A stretch of DNA of 6,166 bases from an uncultured Eubacteriales bacterium (lineage in GTDB: Bacteria > Bacillota > Clostridia > Oscillospirales > Oscillospiraceae), in contig USMI01000119.1 of the NCBI GenBank assembly GCA_900555735.1, forward strand, positions 1 through 6,166, written 5' to 3'. The position numbers and the translations under genes are program-made. Positions 1-5,617 of this stretch are shown here, piece after piece. Numbering within the stretch: the stretch's first letter is position 1; each line of letters starts with the position of its first letter. The notes below the pieces were generated by a model. The model saw only the letters and a program-made list of their open reading frames with translations. It did not search any database and was not told where the DNA came from.

Positions 1-109
1 GTGGCTCTCCGCCGCCGTGGACACAGCACTGCTGCGAAAGCCCTTCGGCGTATATCTGCTGGTAACGGGCGTCATGCTGCTGGTAAAGCGCCCTGAAAAA
101 AAAGAGTGA
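1..109 (+). CDS. C-terminal end of a probable TauE/SafE-type membrane permease (partial)
   Basis: Only the last 35 codons are present, in the frame starting at base 2 and ending at the TGA at 107-109. The visible tail consists of a short amphipathic stretch with an LLRKPFG motif, one hydrophobic segment (VYLLVTGVMLLV) and a basic end (KRPEKKE). An LLRxxFGxxLL turn followed by a last membrane helix and a short charged tail is how many TauE/SafE sulfite or organosulfonate exporter family proteins end, so that family is the best guess. It could be another polytopic membrane protein. The gene runs towards the minus-strand genes and shares their terminator. The start and most of the protein lie outside the window. 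Confidence 0.5.
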   Translation, partial: WLSAAVDTALLRKPFGVYLLVTGVMLLVKRPEKKE

Positions 110-128
110 GCCTGCGGCTCACTCTTTT
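100..128. terminator. Bidirectional rho-independent terminator between convergent genes
   Basis: A perfect 13-bp stem (100-112 with 116-128) closes on a TGC loop. The left edge is an A run (96-103) and the right edge a T run (125-128), so each strand reads as a GC-rich hairpin followed by U residues. It overlaps the stop codon of the plus-strand membrane protein (107-109) and lies just past the minus-strand lipoprotein stop (132-134). It can therefore end both transcripts. Confidence 0.85.
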
Positions 129-131
129 CCC

Positions 132-956
132 TTACCGGAGCCCGGCTGCCTGCATGACGGCCTCCACGGCCTCCACTGGCTGGCTGCCCCATGTGATCTG
201 GGCGTCTGCGCAGCCTGCGCTGTCCAGCAGCTCCCGCGCACCGTCGGTCAGCAGCTTCTGATAGGCGTCATCCACCAGCTCCAGCTTTTGCAGGAACTCC
301 GCCAGATCGTCGTTTTTCGCCGCCAGCCATGTGGTGGCCGCGTCGTTGATCTCATTCGCGTCAAGACCGGTACCCGTACCCCATTCGATCAGCTTGACCG
401 CCGCCTGTACGGCCGTCAGCGAGGAGCCGGAGGTGTCCACCGTCACATCTGCATCGATCTCGTCCAGAATGGACAGCGTCAGCACCGGCGGCACATCGGC
501 CGGAGCGTCGGGCGCGTCGGAGGTGGCGCAGGTCACACCGTCGGCGGAGACGGTCACATACAGCTTTTTCTGCGTCGCGTCATAGAGGAACGTTCCCTCG
601 CCCAGCAGCGTACCATCCGCCGTCACCGCGCCGACGGTAAAGAGGACGGAACAATTATCCTTCTTGGAAAGCTCCGCGATCTCCTCGCCCGTAAAGACCC
701 ATTCCCCCGCGTTCAGCGCCGAGCCGTCCGCGTTTTCATAGTCCTTCGAAATGCTGCCGCCGTGGATGTAGACGGAGCTGACGTCATCACGCGCCAGTCT
801 GATATACACGCCGTATTCTCCGGTCTCCGCCGGAGCATCCGTGGTCGAAGGCGTGTTGTTCTTTACCTCCGTCAGCTTGGTGCAGCCCGTCATCAGAACG
901 GCCACCAGCACCATGGCGGTCAGAAGTGTCAGTGTTATCTTTTTCATATGCTTCAT
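132..956 (-). CDS. Secreted lipoprotein of unknown function
   Basis: A 274-residue protein starting MKHMKK. The start is fixed by AAGGAGA about 5 nt upstream of this ATG; an in-frame ATG 21 nt further upstream overlaps no ribosome binding site. Residues 1-24 form a lipoprotein signal peptide: a basic N-terminus, a hydrophobic core at about 7-21, and the lipobox MTGC with Cys25 as the expected lipidation site. A short Thr/Pro/Ala-rich linker follows, then an acidic beta-rich part with the motif GEWVFTGEEIAELS, then an Asp/Ala-rich linker, then a helical C-terminal part. I recognise no catalytic motif and no named family. The protein should be anchored to the outer face of the membrane. It is the last gene of the minus-strand run, 28 nt after the DUF3795 gene, and ends at the shared terminator. 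The lipoprotein call is strong; any function is unknown. Confidence 0.85.
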   Translation of the reverse strand: MKHMKKITLTLLTAMVLVAVLMTGCTKLTEVKNNTPSTTDAPAETGEYGVYIRLARDDVSSVYIHGGSISKDYENADGSALNAGEWVFTGEEIAELSKKDNCSVLFTVGAVTADGTLLGEGTFLYDATQKKLYVTVSADGVTCATSDAPDAPADVPPVLTLSILDEIDADVTVDTSGSSLTAVQAAVKLIEWGTGTGLDANEINDAATTWLAAKNDDLAEFLQKLELVDDAYQKLLTDGARELLDSAGCADAQITWGSQPVEAVEAVMQAAGLR

Positions 957-984
957 GATGTCTCCTTTTTGGGGCATTTTCGCT

Positions 985-1332
985 TTATTTCGCTTGGCGG
1001 AGCTGCTTCAGCCGCTCCAGAACGGACGGCGTGTCTGCGGCGATTCGCCCCAGCGTCGGGCATCCGTCCATTTGCTCACAGTCGCCGCAGGTATCCAGCT
1101 CCTTCTCCCGGACGCAGTTGTGGACGGGGCAGAGCGTATCGCAGAAGGGTGTTTTCGCACCCGCCACACGGCAGCCGGTACAGTGGATCATGTCCGGTGT
1201 GATGGTCACCCCGTTGAGCTGTGTCCACAGAGCGGCGGTCCTTTCCCGCAGGGCGTCGTCATTTGTGATGGTCGCGATCCGGGCGTCGCATGCTTCGCAG
1301 TCCAGTCCGCAGCAGCCGGTCAGTTGGTTCAT
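985..1332 (-). CDS. DUF3795 family cysteine-rich protein
   Basis: A 115-residue cytoplasmic protein with 12 cysteines (7, 8, 12, 15, 51, 54, 64, 68, 73, 82, 85, 91). The N-terminal CCGLDCEACDAxIAT block, the following NDDALRE segment and the later CxGC, CxxxCxVxxC and CGDC groups are the pattern of DUF3795 proteins, common in anaerobic Clostridia and archaea. The cysteine pairs suggest bound zinc or an iron-sulfur cluster, but no activity is established for the family. The length is normal. The start has AAGGAGGAG just upstream. The gene lies 25 nt after the GNAT gene at 1358-1894 and 28 nt before the lipoprotein gene, consistent with one operon. Family assignment is confident; its role is unknown. 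Confidence 0.85.
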   Translation of the reverse strand: MNQLTGCCGLDCEACDARIATITNDDALRERTAALWTQLNGVTITPDMIHCTGCRVAGAKTPFCDTLCPVHNCVREKELDTCGDCEQMDGCPTLGRIAADTPSVLERLKQLRQAK

Positions 1333-1357
1333 ATGGTCTCCTCCTTATGCGCAAACC

Positions 1358-1894
1358 TCAGCGGGTCTCGCTTTGCGCGGCGGGACAGAGGTCGAGGTTC
1401 ATAAAATCAAAATCCACCAGCTCGCCCTTGATCTTGAAAAAGCCGGGGAACGTACACAGCTTGCGAAAGCCGAACTTTTCATACAGCGCAATGGCCCGTT
1501 TGTTGTCGCTGCGCACCTCAAGATTGACCTGCTCCACGCCGCTCTCCCTTGCGAAAGCAAGGATGCGCTCCGTCAGGGCGGATGCCGCGCCGCAGCCCCA
1601 CCACGTCTTTTTCAGGCTGATGCCGAACTCCGCCCGATGGTGCATGCGGTTGGGCTTGCGGTTCAGGCTGGCGGTGCCGATGATCTCGCCGTTCACCTTG
1701 GCAAACAGCTGCATATGGTCGCGGGACTGCGCCTGCATGCTGAGGTAGGCCTGTTCCTCCTCAAGGCCAAGCGGCACGCCCTCCGGGCCGAAGCTGAGGT
1801 TATCCGTTTCCCCGCCGATGGTTTTCAGATAGTCCAGCAATTCGGCAGCGTCCTGCGCCTGTGCGCGGACGATCTCAAAGGTCGTTTGTTTCAT
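1358..1894 (-). CDS. GNAT family N-acetyltransferase (RimJ/RimL-like)
   Basis: A 178-residue soluble enzyme expected to transfer an acetyl group from acetyl-CoA to an amine. The GNAT fold is visible: an N-terminal FEIVRAQAQDAAELLDYL segment, a beta hairpin around 63-78 (LFAKVNGEIIGTASL), then motif A with EFGISL at 89-94 and the CoA pyrophosphate loop KTWWGCGAA at 96-104. This is a variant of the usual RxxGxG loop, with W98 and W99 where arginine or glutamine is frequent. Motif B is NLEVRSDNKRAIALYEKFGF at 124-143, with the Asn and Tyr typical of RimI/RimJ-type enzymes. AAGGAAGAG just upstream of the ATG supports the start. It follows the amidase gene by 52 nt. The substrate could be a peptide, an amino acid or an antibiotic; the sequence does not decide. 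Confidence 0.9.
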   Translation of the reverse strand: MKQTTFEIVRAQAQDAAELLDYLKTIGGETDNLSFGPEGVPLGLEEEQAYLSMQAQSRDHMQLFAKVNGEIIGTASLNRKPNRMHHRAEFGISLKKTWWGCGAASALTERILAFARESGVEQVNLEVRSDNKRAIALYEKFGFRKLCTFPGFFKIKGELVDFDFMNLDLCPAAQSETR

Positions 1895-1946
1895 AGCTCT
1901 TCCTTTCTTTGCATCTTGATCTGTTCAGGCTTGAAGCCGCCCCGCT

Positions 1947-3026
1947 TCATTGGCCGTTCTCCTGTGTCGCTTCCGAAAGAAGCAGGCCATAGCTGCGCTG
2001 GTAATTCTCCCTGAAGTAGAAGTCCGCGCGATGCTCCTCCGGACAGTAGACGATGCTCCACATGGTCTTTTCGTAGCTGCCGTCCGTCAGGGGATAGTTT
2101 TTCTGCGACACGCTCTCCAGCAGGCCGCGGACCTCCGACATGCCGGCAGGGCCGGTATAGGCGGCAAGGGTATCATACCGCTGATGGGACTGCTGCGAGC
2201 CCATGCCCTGCTTCTCACAGTCGGCAAGGTAGTGATTGGTGACCACCTTTGTCTCCGTCACCAGCATCTCACCGCCGACATACTCCACCACCACGCTTTT
2301 GCCGCTGGCGTCCGCAAGGGATAGATGGTGGGAGATGCCGATGGAGGAGTTCATATCATACTGCCGTAAAAGCGCGATGGCCTCGTCCACATTGGCCGCC
2401 CTGTCCAGCAGCAGGCGGATGGCCGTGGTGGTGGTCAGGTTCGTCTTGCCGGTCCGCTGATGGGTCTCCTCGTCGTCACCCGCCGTCAGGTCGGCCACCA
2501 TAAGACCCTGAGAATTCATCCCGTCCAGCGGCACATAGATGGCCGCGATGCTCTGCATCCGCTCCATCATGGAGCCATCCGGCGCATAGTCCGCGGCAAA
2601 CCCCAGAAAATCAAGGCAGCAGGTAGAGATGGACTCATAGCCGTCATCCGGTCTGGTATGTACGATCATGGCCTGACATTCCGCCCAGTCGTAGTTGCGG
2701 CCAAAGTAACAGGCGCCGTCGGCATCCTGCGTGCAGATGGTGGAGCAGCCGTAGCCGTCCGTCTGCACTGTGCTCTTGTAGAAGCCGTGTGACAGCAGCC
2801 AGAGCAGATAGTTCTCCACCTCCGCGTCGCTGGCCGCGCCGCCCTGCGCAAGGAACTTATCGAATCCGTAGTTGCCGGTAAACTCCATGGTATACAGGCC
2901 GTCCTCCAGCTTTTTGACGCTGTTGGCGGCCCTGATGAAGGTGCCGAACATGGCCCAGAGGGCCGCGACGGCCACCAGCACGATGCCCAGCGTGATGCCA
3001 AGCCATTTCATAATACGCTTTTTCAC
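1947..3026 (-). CDS. Membrane-anchored choloylglycine hydrolase / linear amide C-N hydrolase family protein (Ntn hydrolase)
   Basis: A 359-residue protein starting at GTG (VKKRIMKW). AAGGAGG lies 6 nt upstream of this GTG; the longer ATG-started reading would run back into the preceding gene in another frame and has no support. Residues 9-28 form one membrane helix after a basic start, so the body is probably extracytoplasmic. The hydrolase domain begins at about 94. Active-site positions line up with bile salt hydrolase/penicillin V acylase: nucleophile C94 (YGCST), then GRNYDW with R110 and D113 at exactly the spacing of C2, R18 and D21; N171 in DGMNSQGL (N82); N264 in VVTNH (N175); R283 in SHQRYD (R228). 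The enzyme should cleave a linear amide such as an N-acyl or conjugated amino compound; the substrate is unknown. The Cys must become N-terminal, so cleavage before C94 is expected. It lies 16 nt after a GNAT gene. Confidence 0.88.
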   Translation of the reverse strand: MKKRIMKWLGITLGIVLVAVAALWAMFGTFIRAANSVKKLEDGLYTMEFTGNYGFDKFLAQGGAASDAEVENYLLWLLSHGFYKSTVQTDGYGCSTICTQDADGACYFGRNYDWAECQAMIVHTRPDDGYESISTCCLDFLGFAADYAPDGSMMERMQSIAAIYVPLDGMNSQGLMVADLTAGDDEETHQRTGKTNLTTTTAIRLLLDRAANVDEAIALLRQYDMNSSIGISHHLSLADASGKSVVVEYVGGEMLVTETKVVTNHYLADCEKQGMGSQQSHQRYDTLAAYTGPAGMSEVRGLLESVSQKNYPLTDGSYEKTMWSIVYCPEEHRADFYFRENYQRSYGLLLSEATQENGQ

Positions 3027-3042
3027 AGTAGTCCTCCTTGAT

Positions 3043-3489
3043 TCAGGACAGCAGCCGGTACTCGTACCACTCCTCGCCGGTCTGCTCAAAGCCGACGGAC
3101 AGGAACATGTGGCGGCTCTGCCGGTTGAAGGAATAGATGTTGGCCGTCACCCGCTCCATACCCTTTTCTCCGGCCAGCTTCAGCATATCCAGAATACAGC
3201 GCCGCCCGATATGCCGGTTCTGATACGCCTTGCAGACGACAATGGCCACCTCGGCACTATTGCGCAGGGATACGTCCCCCACCAGCACGCCCTTATACTG
3301 GATATAGTAGCACTCGCCGTTGGCGCTGAGATAGTCATACATGCTGTGCAGCAGCGCCAGATCATAGGGCTCATCCCGGTTATCCACCTGCTTGCAAACG
3401 TCCGGATCCTGATACCACGGAAGAGACACCGCGTCATTCCGGTAGTAGGGGATCAGCCTGATCTCCTCGTCAACGATCCGTTCCTTCAT
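3043..3489 (-). CDS. GNAT family N-acetyltransferase (148 aa)
   Basis: A 148-residue soluble protein, compact for the GNAT family. The start is MKERIVDEE, one nucleotide after the TGA of the upstream GNAT gene (TGATATG), so translation is probably coupled. AGGAAG lies about 12 nt before the ATG. The fold reads as a variable N-terminus, a hairpin YIQYKGVLVGDVSL at about 62-75, motif A with VAIVVCKAYQNRHIGR at 81-96 (QNRHIG is the CoA pyrophosphate loop), and motif B with NIYSFNRQSRHMFLSVGF at 117-134. The RYTx-like tail (EWYEYRLL) is common in clostridial GNATs. It should acetylate an amine using acetyl-CoA; the substrate is not readable. The amidase gene follows after 16 nt, tying the two functions together. 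An upstream in-frame ATG would make a 199-residue protein but lies within the preceding gene and adds a non-GNAT-like, Pro/Arg-rich stretch. Confidence 0.87.
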   Translation of the reverse strand: MKERIVDEEIRLIPYYRNDAVSLPWYQDPDVCKQVDNRDEPYDLALLHSMYDYLSANGECYYIQYKGVLVGDVSLRNSAEVAIVVCKAYQNRHIGRRCILDMLKLAGEKGMERVTANIYSFNRQSRHMFLSVGFEQTGEEWYEYRLLS

Positions 3490-3490
3490 A

Positions 3491-4039
3491 TCAGATACGC
3501 ACTTCCTGTTCTGATTGTTGCAATTTCTTTCCCATTTCCACTCTGACCTCATGCCGCTCCGGGGCGGTGTTGGAGTAGGCATACAGGTCAAAGCCGATGA
3601 CGGCAAAGCCGTTCTTCCGGTAAAACCCGATGGCGGCCTCATTGCAGGACTGCGTCTCCAGCACGATCATCCGTGCACCGGAGGCTGCCGCCTCCTTCTG
3701 TATGACGGCCATCAGCATCGTGCCGACGCCGCGGCGGCGCTCGCCACTGTCAAACAGACAGATGTTGCTGATCCGGAAGCGGCCATTCCACATCTCCGGC
3801 GAGCCCTCCACATAGCCGATCAGCCGCCCGTCCTCAAACGCGCCGAAGGCCACCGGCTCCTCCAGCCACTCGCCGAAGAACACATCGTCAAAGGACCGCT
3901 CCACCGGTGTTTCAAAGGGCGTATAGGTGATCTGAAAGCCCTCTTCCGCCGGAGAAATATCGTAATACCCGCCTGTCTGATACCGTGCGGTAAACCTTTT
4001 GCCTGCATAGGCTTCCCGCTCTAATCGTTTGATTTCCAT
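3491..4039 (-). CDS. GNAT family N-acetyltransferase, similar in its C-terminal half to streptothricin acetyltransferases
   Basis: A 182-residue protein starting MEIKRLEREA. GAGAGG lies about 10 nt upstream; longer in-frame starts have no ribosome binding site. Motif A contains RRRGVG at 101-106 for CoA binding. The following IVLETQ (125-130), Asn133, GFYRKNGF (138-145) and IGFDLYAYSN (148-157) recall the LETQ..N..A..FY...GF..I..D..LYAN signature of Sat-type streptothricin acetyltransferases, which acetylate the beta-lysine of that antibiotic. This similarity is recalled, not searched, and many clostridial GNATs of unknown substrate share it, so resistance should not be assumed. It is the first gene of the six-gene run. 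It starts 42 nt after the terminator of the KTR gene, with no clear promoter in between, so read-through or a weak promoter feeds it. Confidence 0.85.
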   Translation of the reverse strand: MEIKRLEREAYAGKRFTARYQTGGYYDISPAEEGFQITYTPFETPVERSFDDVFFGEWLEEPVAFGAFEDGRLIGYVEGSPEMWNGRFRISNICLFDSGERRRGVGTMLMAVIQKEAAASGARMIVLETQSCNEAAIGFYRKNGFAVIGFDLYAYSNTAPERHEVRVEMGKKLQQSEQEVRI

Positions 4040-4080
4040 ATCCGATCTACCTCTCTCGATCATGGTCACTCTGTGTGCGC

Positions 4081-4134
4081 AATTAAAAAGACGCAAAGCG
4101 AGCCCGGCTTTTCACCAACCTCCGCACTGCGTCT
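4081..4134 (-). terminator. Hairpin terminator after the KTR gene
   Basis: On the minus strand AGACGCA-gt-GCG (4134-4123) pairs with CGC-tt-TGCGTCT (4100-4089), giving 7 + 3 bp around a 2-nt mismatch, with a 22-nt loop. TTTTT and AATT follow at once. It overlaps the last codons of the KTR gene (stop at 4133-4135). The interrupted stem and long loop suggest partial termination, leaving read-through into the acetyltransferase/amidase operon. Confidence 0.65.
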
Positions 4135-4321
4135 AAGCGTCTGGCGTTTTGATCTCCTCCGTTTTTCCGTCCTTAAAACGGATCACGCAGGTATACCTGC
4201 ACTTCGGGCAGAACAGTGGGAAATCCTCCAGCACCGTGTGGGGCCGAATCTGCGTTCTTGTTTTCCCGCCGCATCTGGGACAGCAGAGCCACGCCAGCTT
4301 CGATGTAAGACTCTCGGCCAT
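4133..4321 (-). CDS. Cysteine-rich KTR domain protein (zinc ribbon)
   Basis: A 62-residue protein matching the small cysteine-rich KTR family. It shows WLCCPRCGGKTR at 11-22, which gives the KTR triplet and the first CxxC knuckle (C14, C17), and FPLFCPKCRY at 34-43 with the second knuckle (C38, C41). A lysine-rich tail ending in TPDA follows. The two CxxC pairs should hold one zinc ion as a rubredoxin-like ribbon. These proteins are frequent in Clostridia, often next to regulators or in mobile elements, and no biochemical role is established for them. AGGGG lies 9 nt before the ATG. The gene starts 16 nt after the TetR gene stop and is probably co-transcribed with it from the promoter at 5017-5044. 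Confidence 0.88.
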   Translation of the reverse strand: MAESLTSKLAWLCCPRCGGKTRTQIRPHTVLEDFPLFCPKCRYTCVIRFKDGKTEEIKTPDA

Positions 4322-4337
4322 TTTCTATCACCCCTGC

Positions 4338-4955
4338 TTACTTTTCGACCAGCGCGCGAAACGCCGCGTCGCGGTCAAAGGTGCCCGCGGCAAAGCCGGG
4401 GATCTCCTTGATGGCCTTGCAGATGCTGATGCTGATGCCGGTCAGGATCTGGCCCAGCTCCTGATCGGAATAGGGGCAGTCTCCGGTCACGATCAGCGTA
4501 GACAGGCTATGCACCACGAACCAGAGGTCGCGGAAATACACGTCCGCTTCCCCGGCGGTAATGTGATAGATCGCCATCAGCGTCGGGCGGACAAGCGTCT
4601 GCAAATGCTGCATCGACTTCATGGCGCTGTATTCCCGCGACTGTGTCAGGAACAGCAGCCGGTACAGCTCCGGCTCCTCCCGCGCGAACCGGACATACTG
4701 CTTACCCACGCCGAGGAAGGGGATCTCCTCCTGCAAACCTGCGTCCGCATAGCGGTCGTACACGCTGATCGCGGCGGCATAGACCTCCTGCTTGATGCCG
4801 TCCATGGAGCCAAAGGCGGTAAAGATCGGCTGCGTAGACGTACCCAGCTCATCCGCTATCGTCTTTGCCGTCAGTCCGTCGAGCCCCTTGGCCCGCACGA
4901 CCCGCAGCGCCGCTTCTACCATTTCTTTCTTTGTGAACTTATTCTTCGGAGCCAT
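4338..4955 (-). CDS. TetR/AcrR family transcriptional regulator
   Basis: A 205-residue DNA-binding regulator. The start MAPKNKF is chosen because AAAGGA lies 8 nt before this ATG, whereas the ATG nine bases further upstream (MQT) overlaps the AAAGGA itself. The TetR_N helix-turn-helix spans about 8-56: FTKKEMVEAALRVV, then LTAKTIADELGTSTQPIFTAFGS at 28-50 with recognition helix STQPIFTAFG, then the usual post-HTH lysine (K55). The ligand domain contains FLGVGKQYVRFAREEPELYRLLF at 80-102, which resembles the WHG-type TetR C-terminal domain. Such proteins repress transcription until a small molecule binds. The 27-bp palindrome overlapping its own -10 box argues for autorepression. The KTR gene follows after 16 nt. 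The ligand is unknown; the downstream acetyltransferases and amidase are possible indirect targets. Confidence 0.92.
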   Translation of the reverse strand: MAPKNKFTKKEMVEAALRVVRAKGLDGLTAKTIADELGTSTQPIFTAFGSMDGIKQEVYAAAISVYDRYADAGLQEEIPFLGVGKQYVRFAREEPELYRLLFLTQSREYSAMKSMQHLQTLVRPTLMAIYHITAGEADVYFRDLWFVVHSLSTLIVTGDCPYSDQELGQILTGISISICKAIKEIPGFAAGTFDRDAAFRALVEK

Positions 4956-4997
4956 CGTCTGCATCCTTTCACCAGAAATAGATCGCACAATGCATAT

Positions 4998-5024
4998 CGT
5001 ATAATATATATTGACTATTATACG
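4998..5024. promoter_or_regulatory. Palindromic operator, probably bound by the TetR regulator
   Basis: Perfect 9-bp inverted arms, CGTATAATA (4998-5006) and TATTATACG (5016-5024), are separated by 9 bp (TATATTGAC). The right arm contains the -10 box of the regulator promoter (5017-5022), so a dimer bound here would block RNA polymerase. Arm size and position fit TetR-family operators and autoregulation. The binding protein is inferred from proximity. Confidence 0.75.
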
Positions 5025-5044
5025 CAAGAACAGGCGATTGTCAA
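5017..5044 (-). promoter_or_regulatory. Consensus sigma-A promoter for the TetR-KTR operon
   Basis: The minus strand reads TTGACA (5044-5039), a 16-bp spacer, then TATAAT (5022-5017). Both hexamers are perfect consensus. Transcription should begin near 5010, leaving a leader of about 55 nt before the TetR start codon. The -10 lies inside the palindromic operator. Confidence 0.88.
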
Positions 5045-5091
5045 GAGCGATCCTCCCACAAATTTACGCCGTTCGCCCGCCCGACGGCATC

Positions 5092-5319
5092 TCAGCCGCG
5101 GCGCAGGAGCCATCCGTCGTCGCCGGTCTCCAAAACGGCATCCGTCTCGATCCTGGCATGACAGAGCAGTGTGCCGGGCAGCGTGATGGCATCTCCGCCG
5201 ATATAACACAGCTCTGCCAGCGCAAAGAGCGGCCGCAGCATCTTCACCTTGTCCTCCGTCAGCCGCTTGAGCTGATCCATCACATCGGCCCATTCGTCCT
5301 CTGTATACCGCTGCGCCAT
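5092..5319 (-). CDS. Hypothetical protein, 75 aa, possibly cut off from its own expression signals
   Basis: I do not recognise this family. The 75-residue reading starts MAQRYTEDEWADVMDQ and ends LETGDDGWLLRRG at a TGA (5092-5094). Its acidic, leucine-rich composition, with a helical N-terminal half and a middle containing LRPLFALAELCYIGGDAITL, looks like a genuine soluble protein; the opposite-strand readings look like low-complexity shadows. No Shine-Dalgarno sequence precedes the ATG on the minus strand (ACCTCCATC stands there), and the DNA immediately upstream belongs to the (p)ppGpp synthetase fragment on the other strand. The gene has therefore probably lost its ribosome binding site and promoter, or even part of its N-terminus, at a junction near 5306-5321. 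It lies upstream of the TetR promoter in the same direction, with no convincing terminator between them. Confidence 0.5.
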   Translation of the reverse strand: MAQRYTEDEWADVMDQLKRLTEDKVKMLRPLFALAELCYIGGDAITLPGTLLCHARIETDAVLETGDDGWLLRRG

Positions 5320-5617
5320 GATGGAGGTATCAACAAAGTTCAATGTACTGAACGAGGAACTGTCACTCCAATATGACCGGAATCCGATTGAAACAATAAA
5401 AACAAGGATCAAGTCCGTGAACAGCATCGTTGAAAAGCTCCGGCGTCAAAATTACCCTCTTAATTTGACCAATATCGAGGAAAAGTTGAATGATATTGCC
5501 GGTGTAAGAGTAATTTGCTCCTTCCCCTCGGACATTTACCAGCTTGCCGATGCGTTTTTACGGCGGTGTCCGAGGAGGTATCGCCGTGTCCTTTTTGCTC
5601 TTTCGCAACGTCCATGA
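5318..5617 (+). pseudogene. Truncated (p)ppGpp synthetase (RelA/SpoT domain, small alarmone synthetase type)
   Basis: Residues 1-81 of this 99-codon frame match small alarmone synthetases of the YjbM/YwaC type: TKFNVLNEELSLQ, RNPIETIKTRIKS (21-33), SIVEKLRR (36-43), then IEEKLNDIAGVRVICSF (53-69) and DIYQLADAFLR (72-82). The NDIAGVR block holds an acidic residue of the metal site. Complete enzymes are about 200-260 residues and make (p)ppGpp from ATP and GDP/GTP. Here the first 30 or so residues are missing, and family similarity stops after LADAFLR at about 5560, followed by an unrelated RRCPRRYRRV-type tail and a stop. The second half of the synthetase domain, with the GTP-binding and remaining catalytic residues, is absent, so it should be inactive. 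The DNA is clearly more AT-rich than the genes to its left, suggesting a different origin. Confidence 0.8.

Noticed and set aside
288..1202. A 304-codon plus-strand open frame opposite the lipoprotein and DUF3795 genes
   Set aside because: It is Arg/Gly/His-rich and low-complexity, lacks a ribosome binding site, and lies antisense to well-supported genes; it is a high-GC shadow frame.
1031..2014. A 327-codon plus-strand open frame
   Set aside because: It runs across the ends of three minus-strand genes and has no domain-like segments; it is a shadow frame.
3491..4039. Naming the first GNAT gene a streptothricin resistance gene (sat)
   Set aside because: Only the C-terminal LETQ..FY...GF..D..Y pattern is shared; this is common to many GNATs of unknown substrate, so no symbol is given.
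5000..5005. A plus-strand TATAAT in the left arm of the palindrome as a divergent promoter
   Set aside because: There is no -35-like hexamer at the right distance, and no gene with a start follows on the plus strand; the match is a result of the palindrome.
5069..5089. GCCGT...ACGGC inverted repeat after the 75-aa minus-strand gene as a terminator
   Set aside because: The stem is only 5 bp without mismatch and is not followed by a U tract on the minus strand.
4149..5186. A 345-codon plus-strand open frame opposite the TetR and KTR genes
   Set aside because: It passes through a consensus promoter and a palindromic operator and has shadow-type composition.
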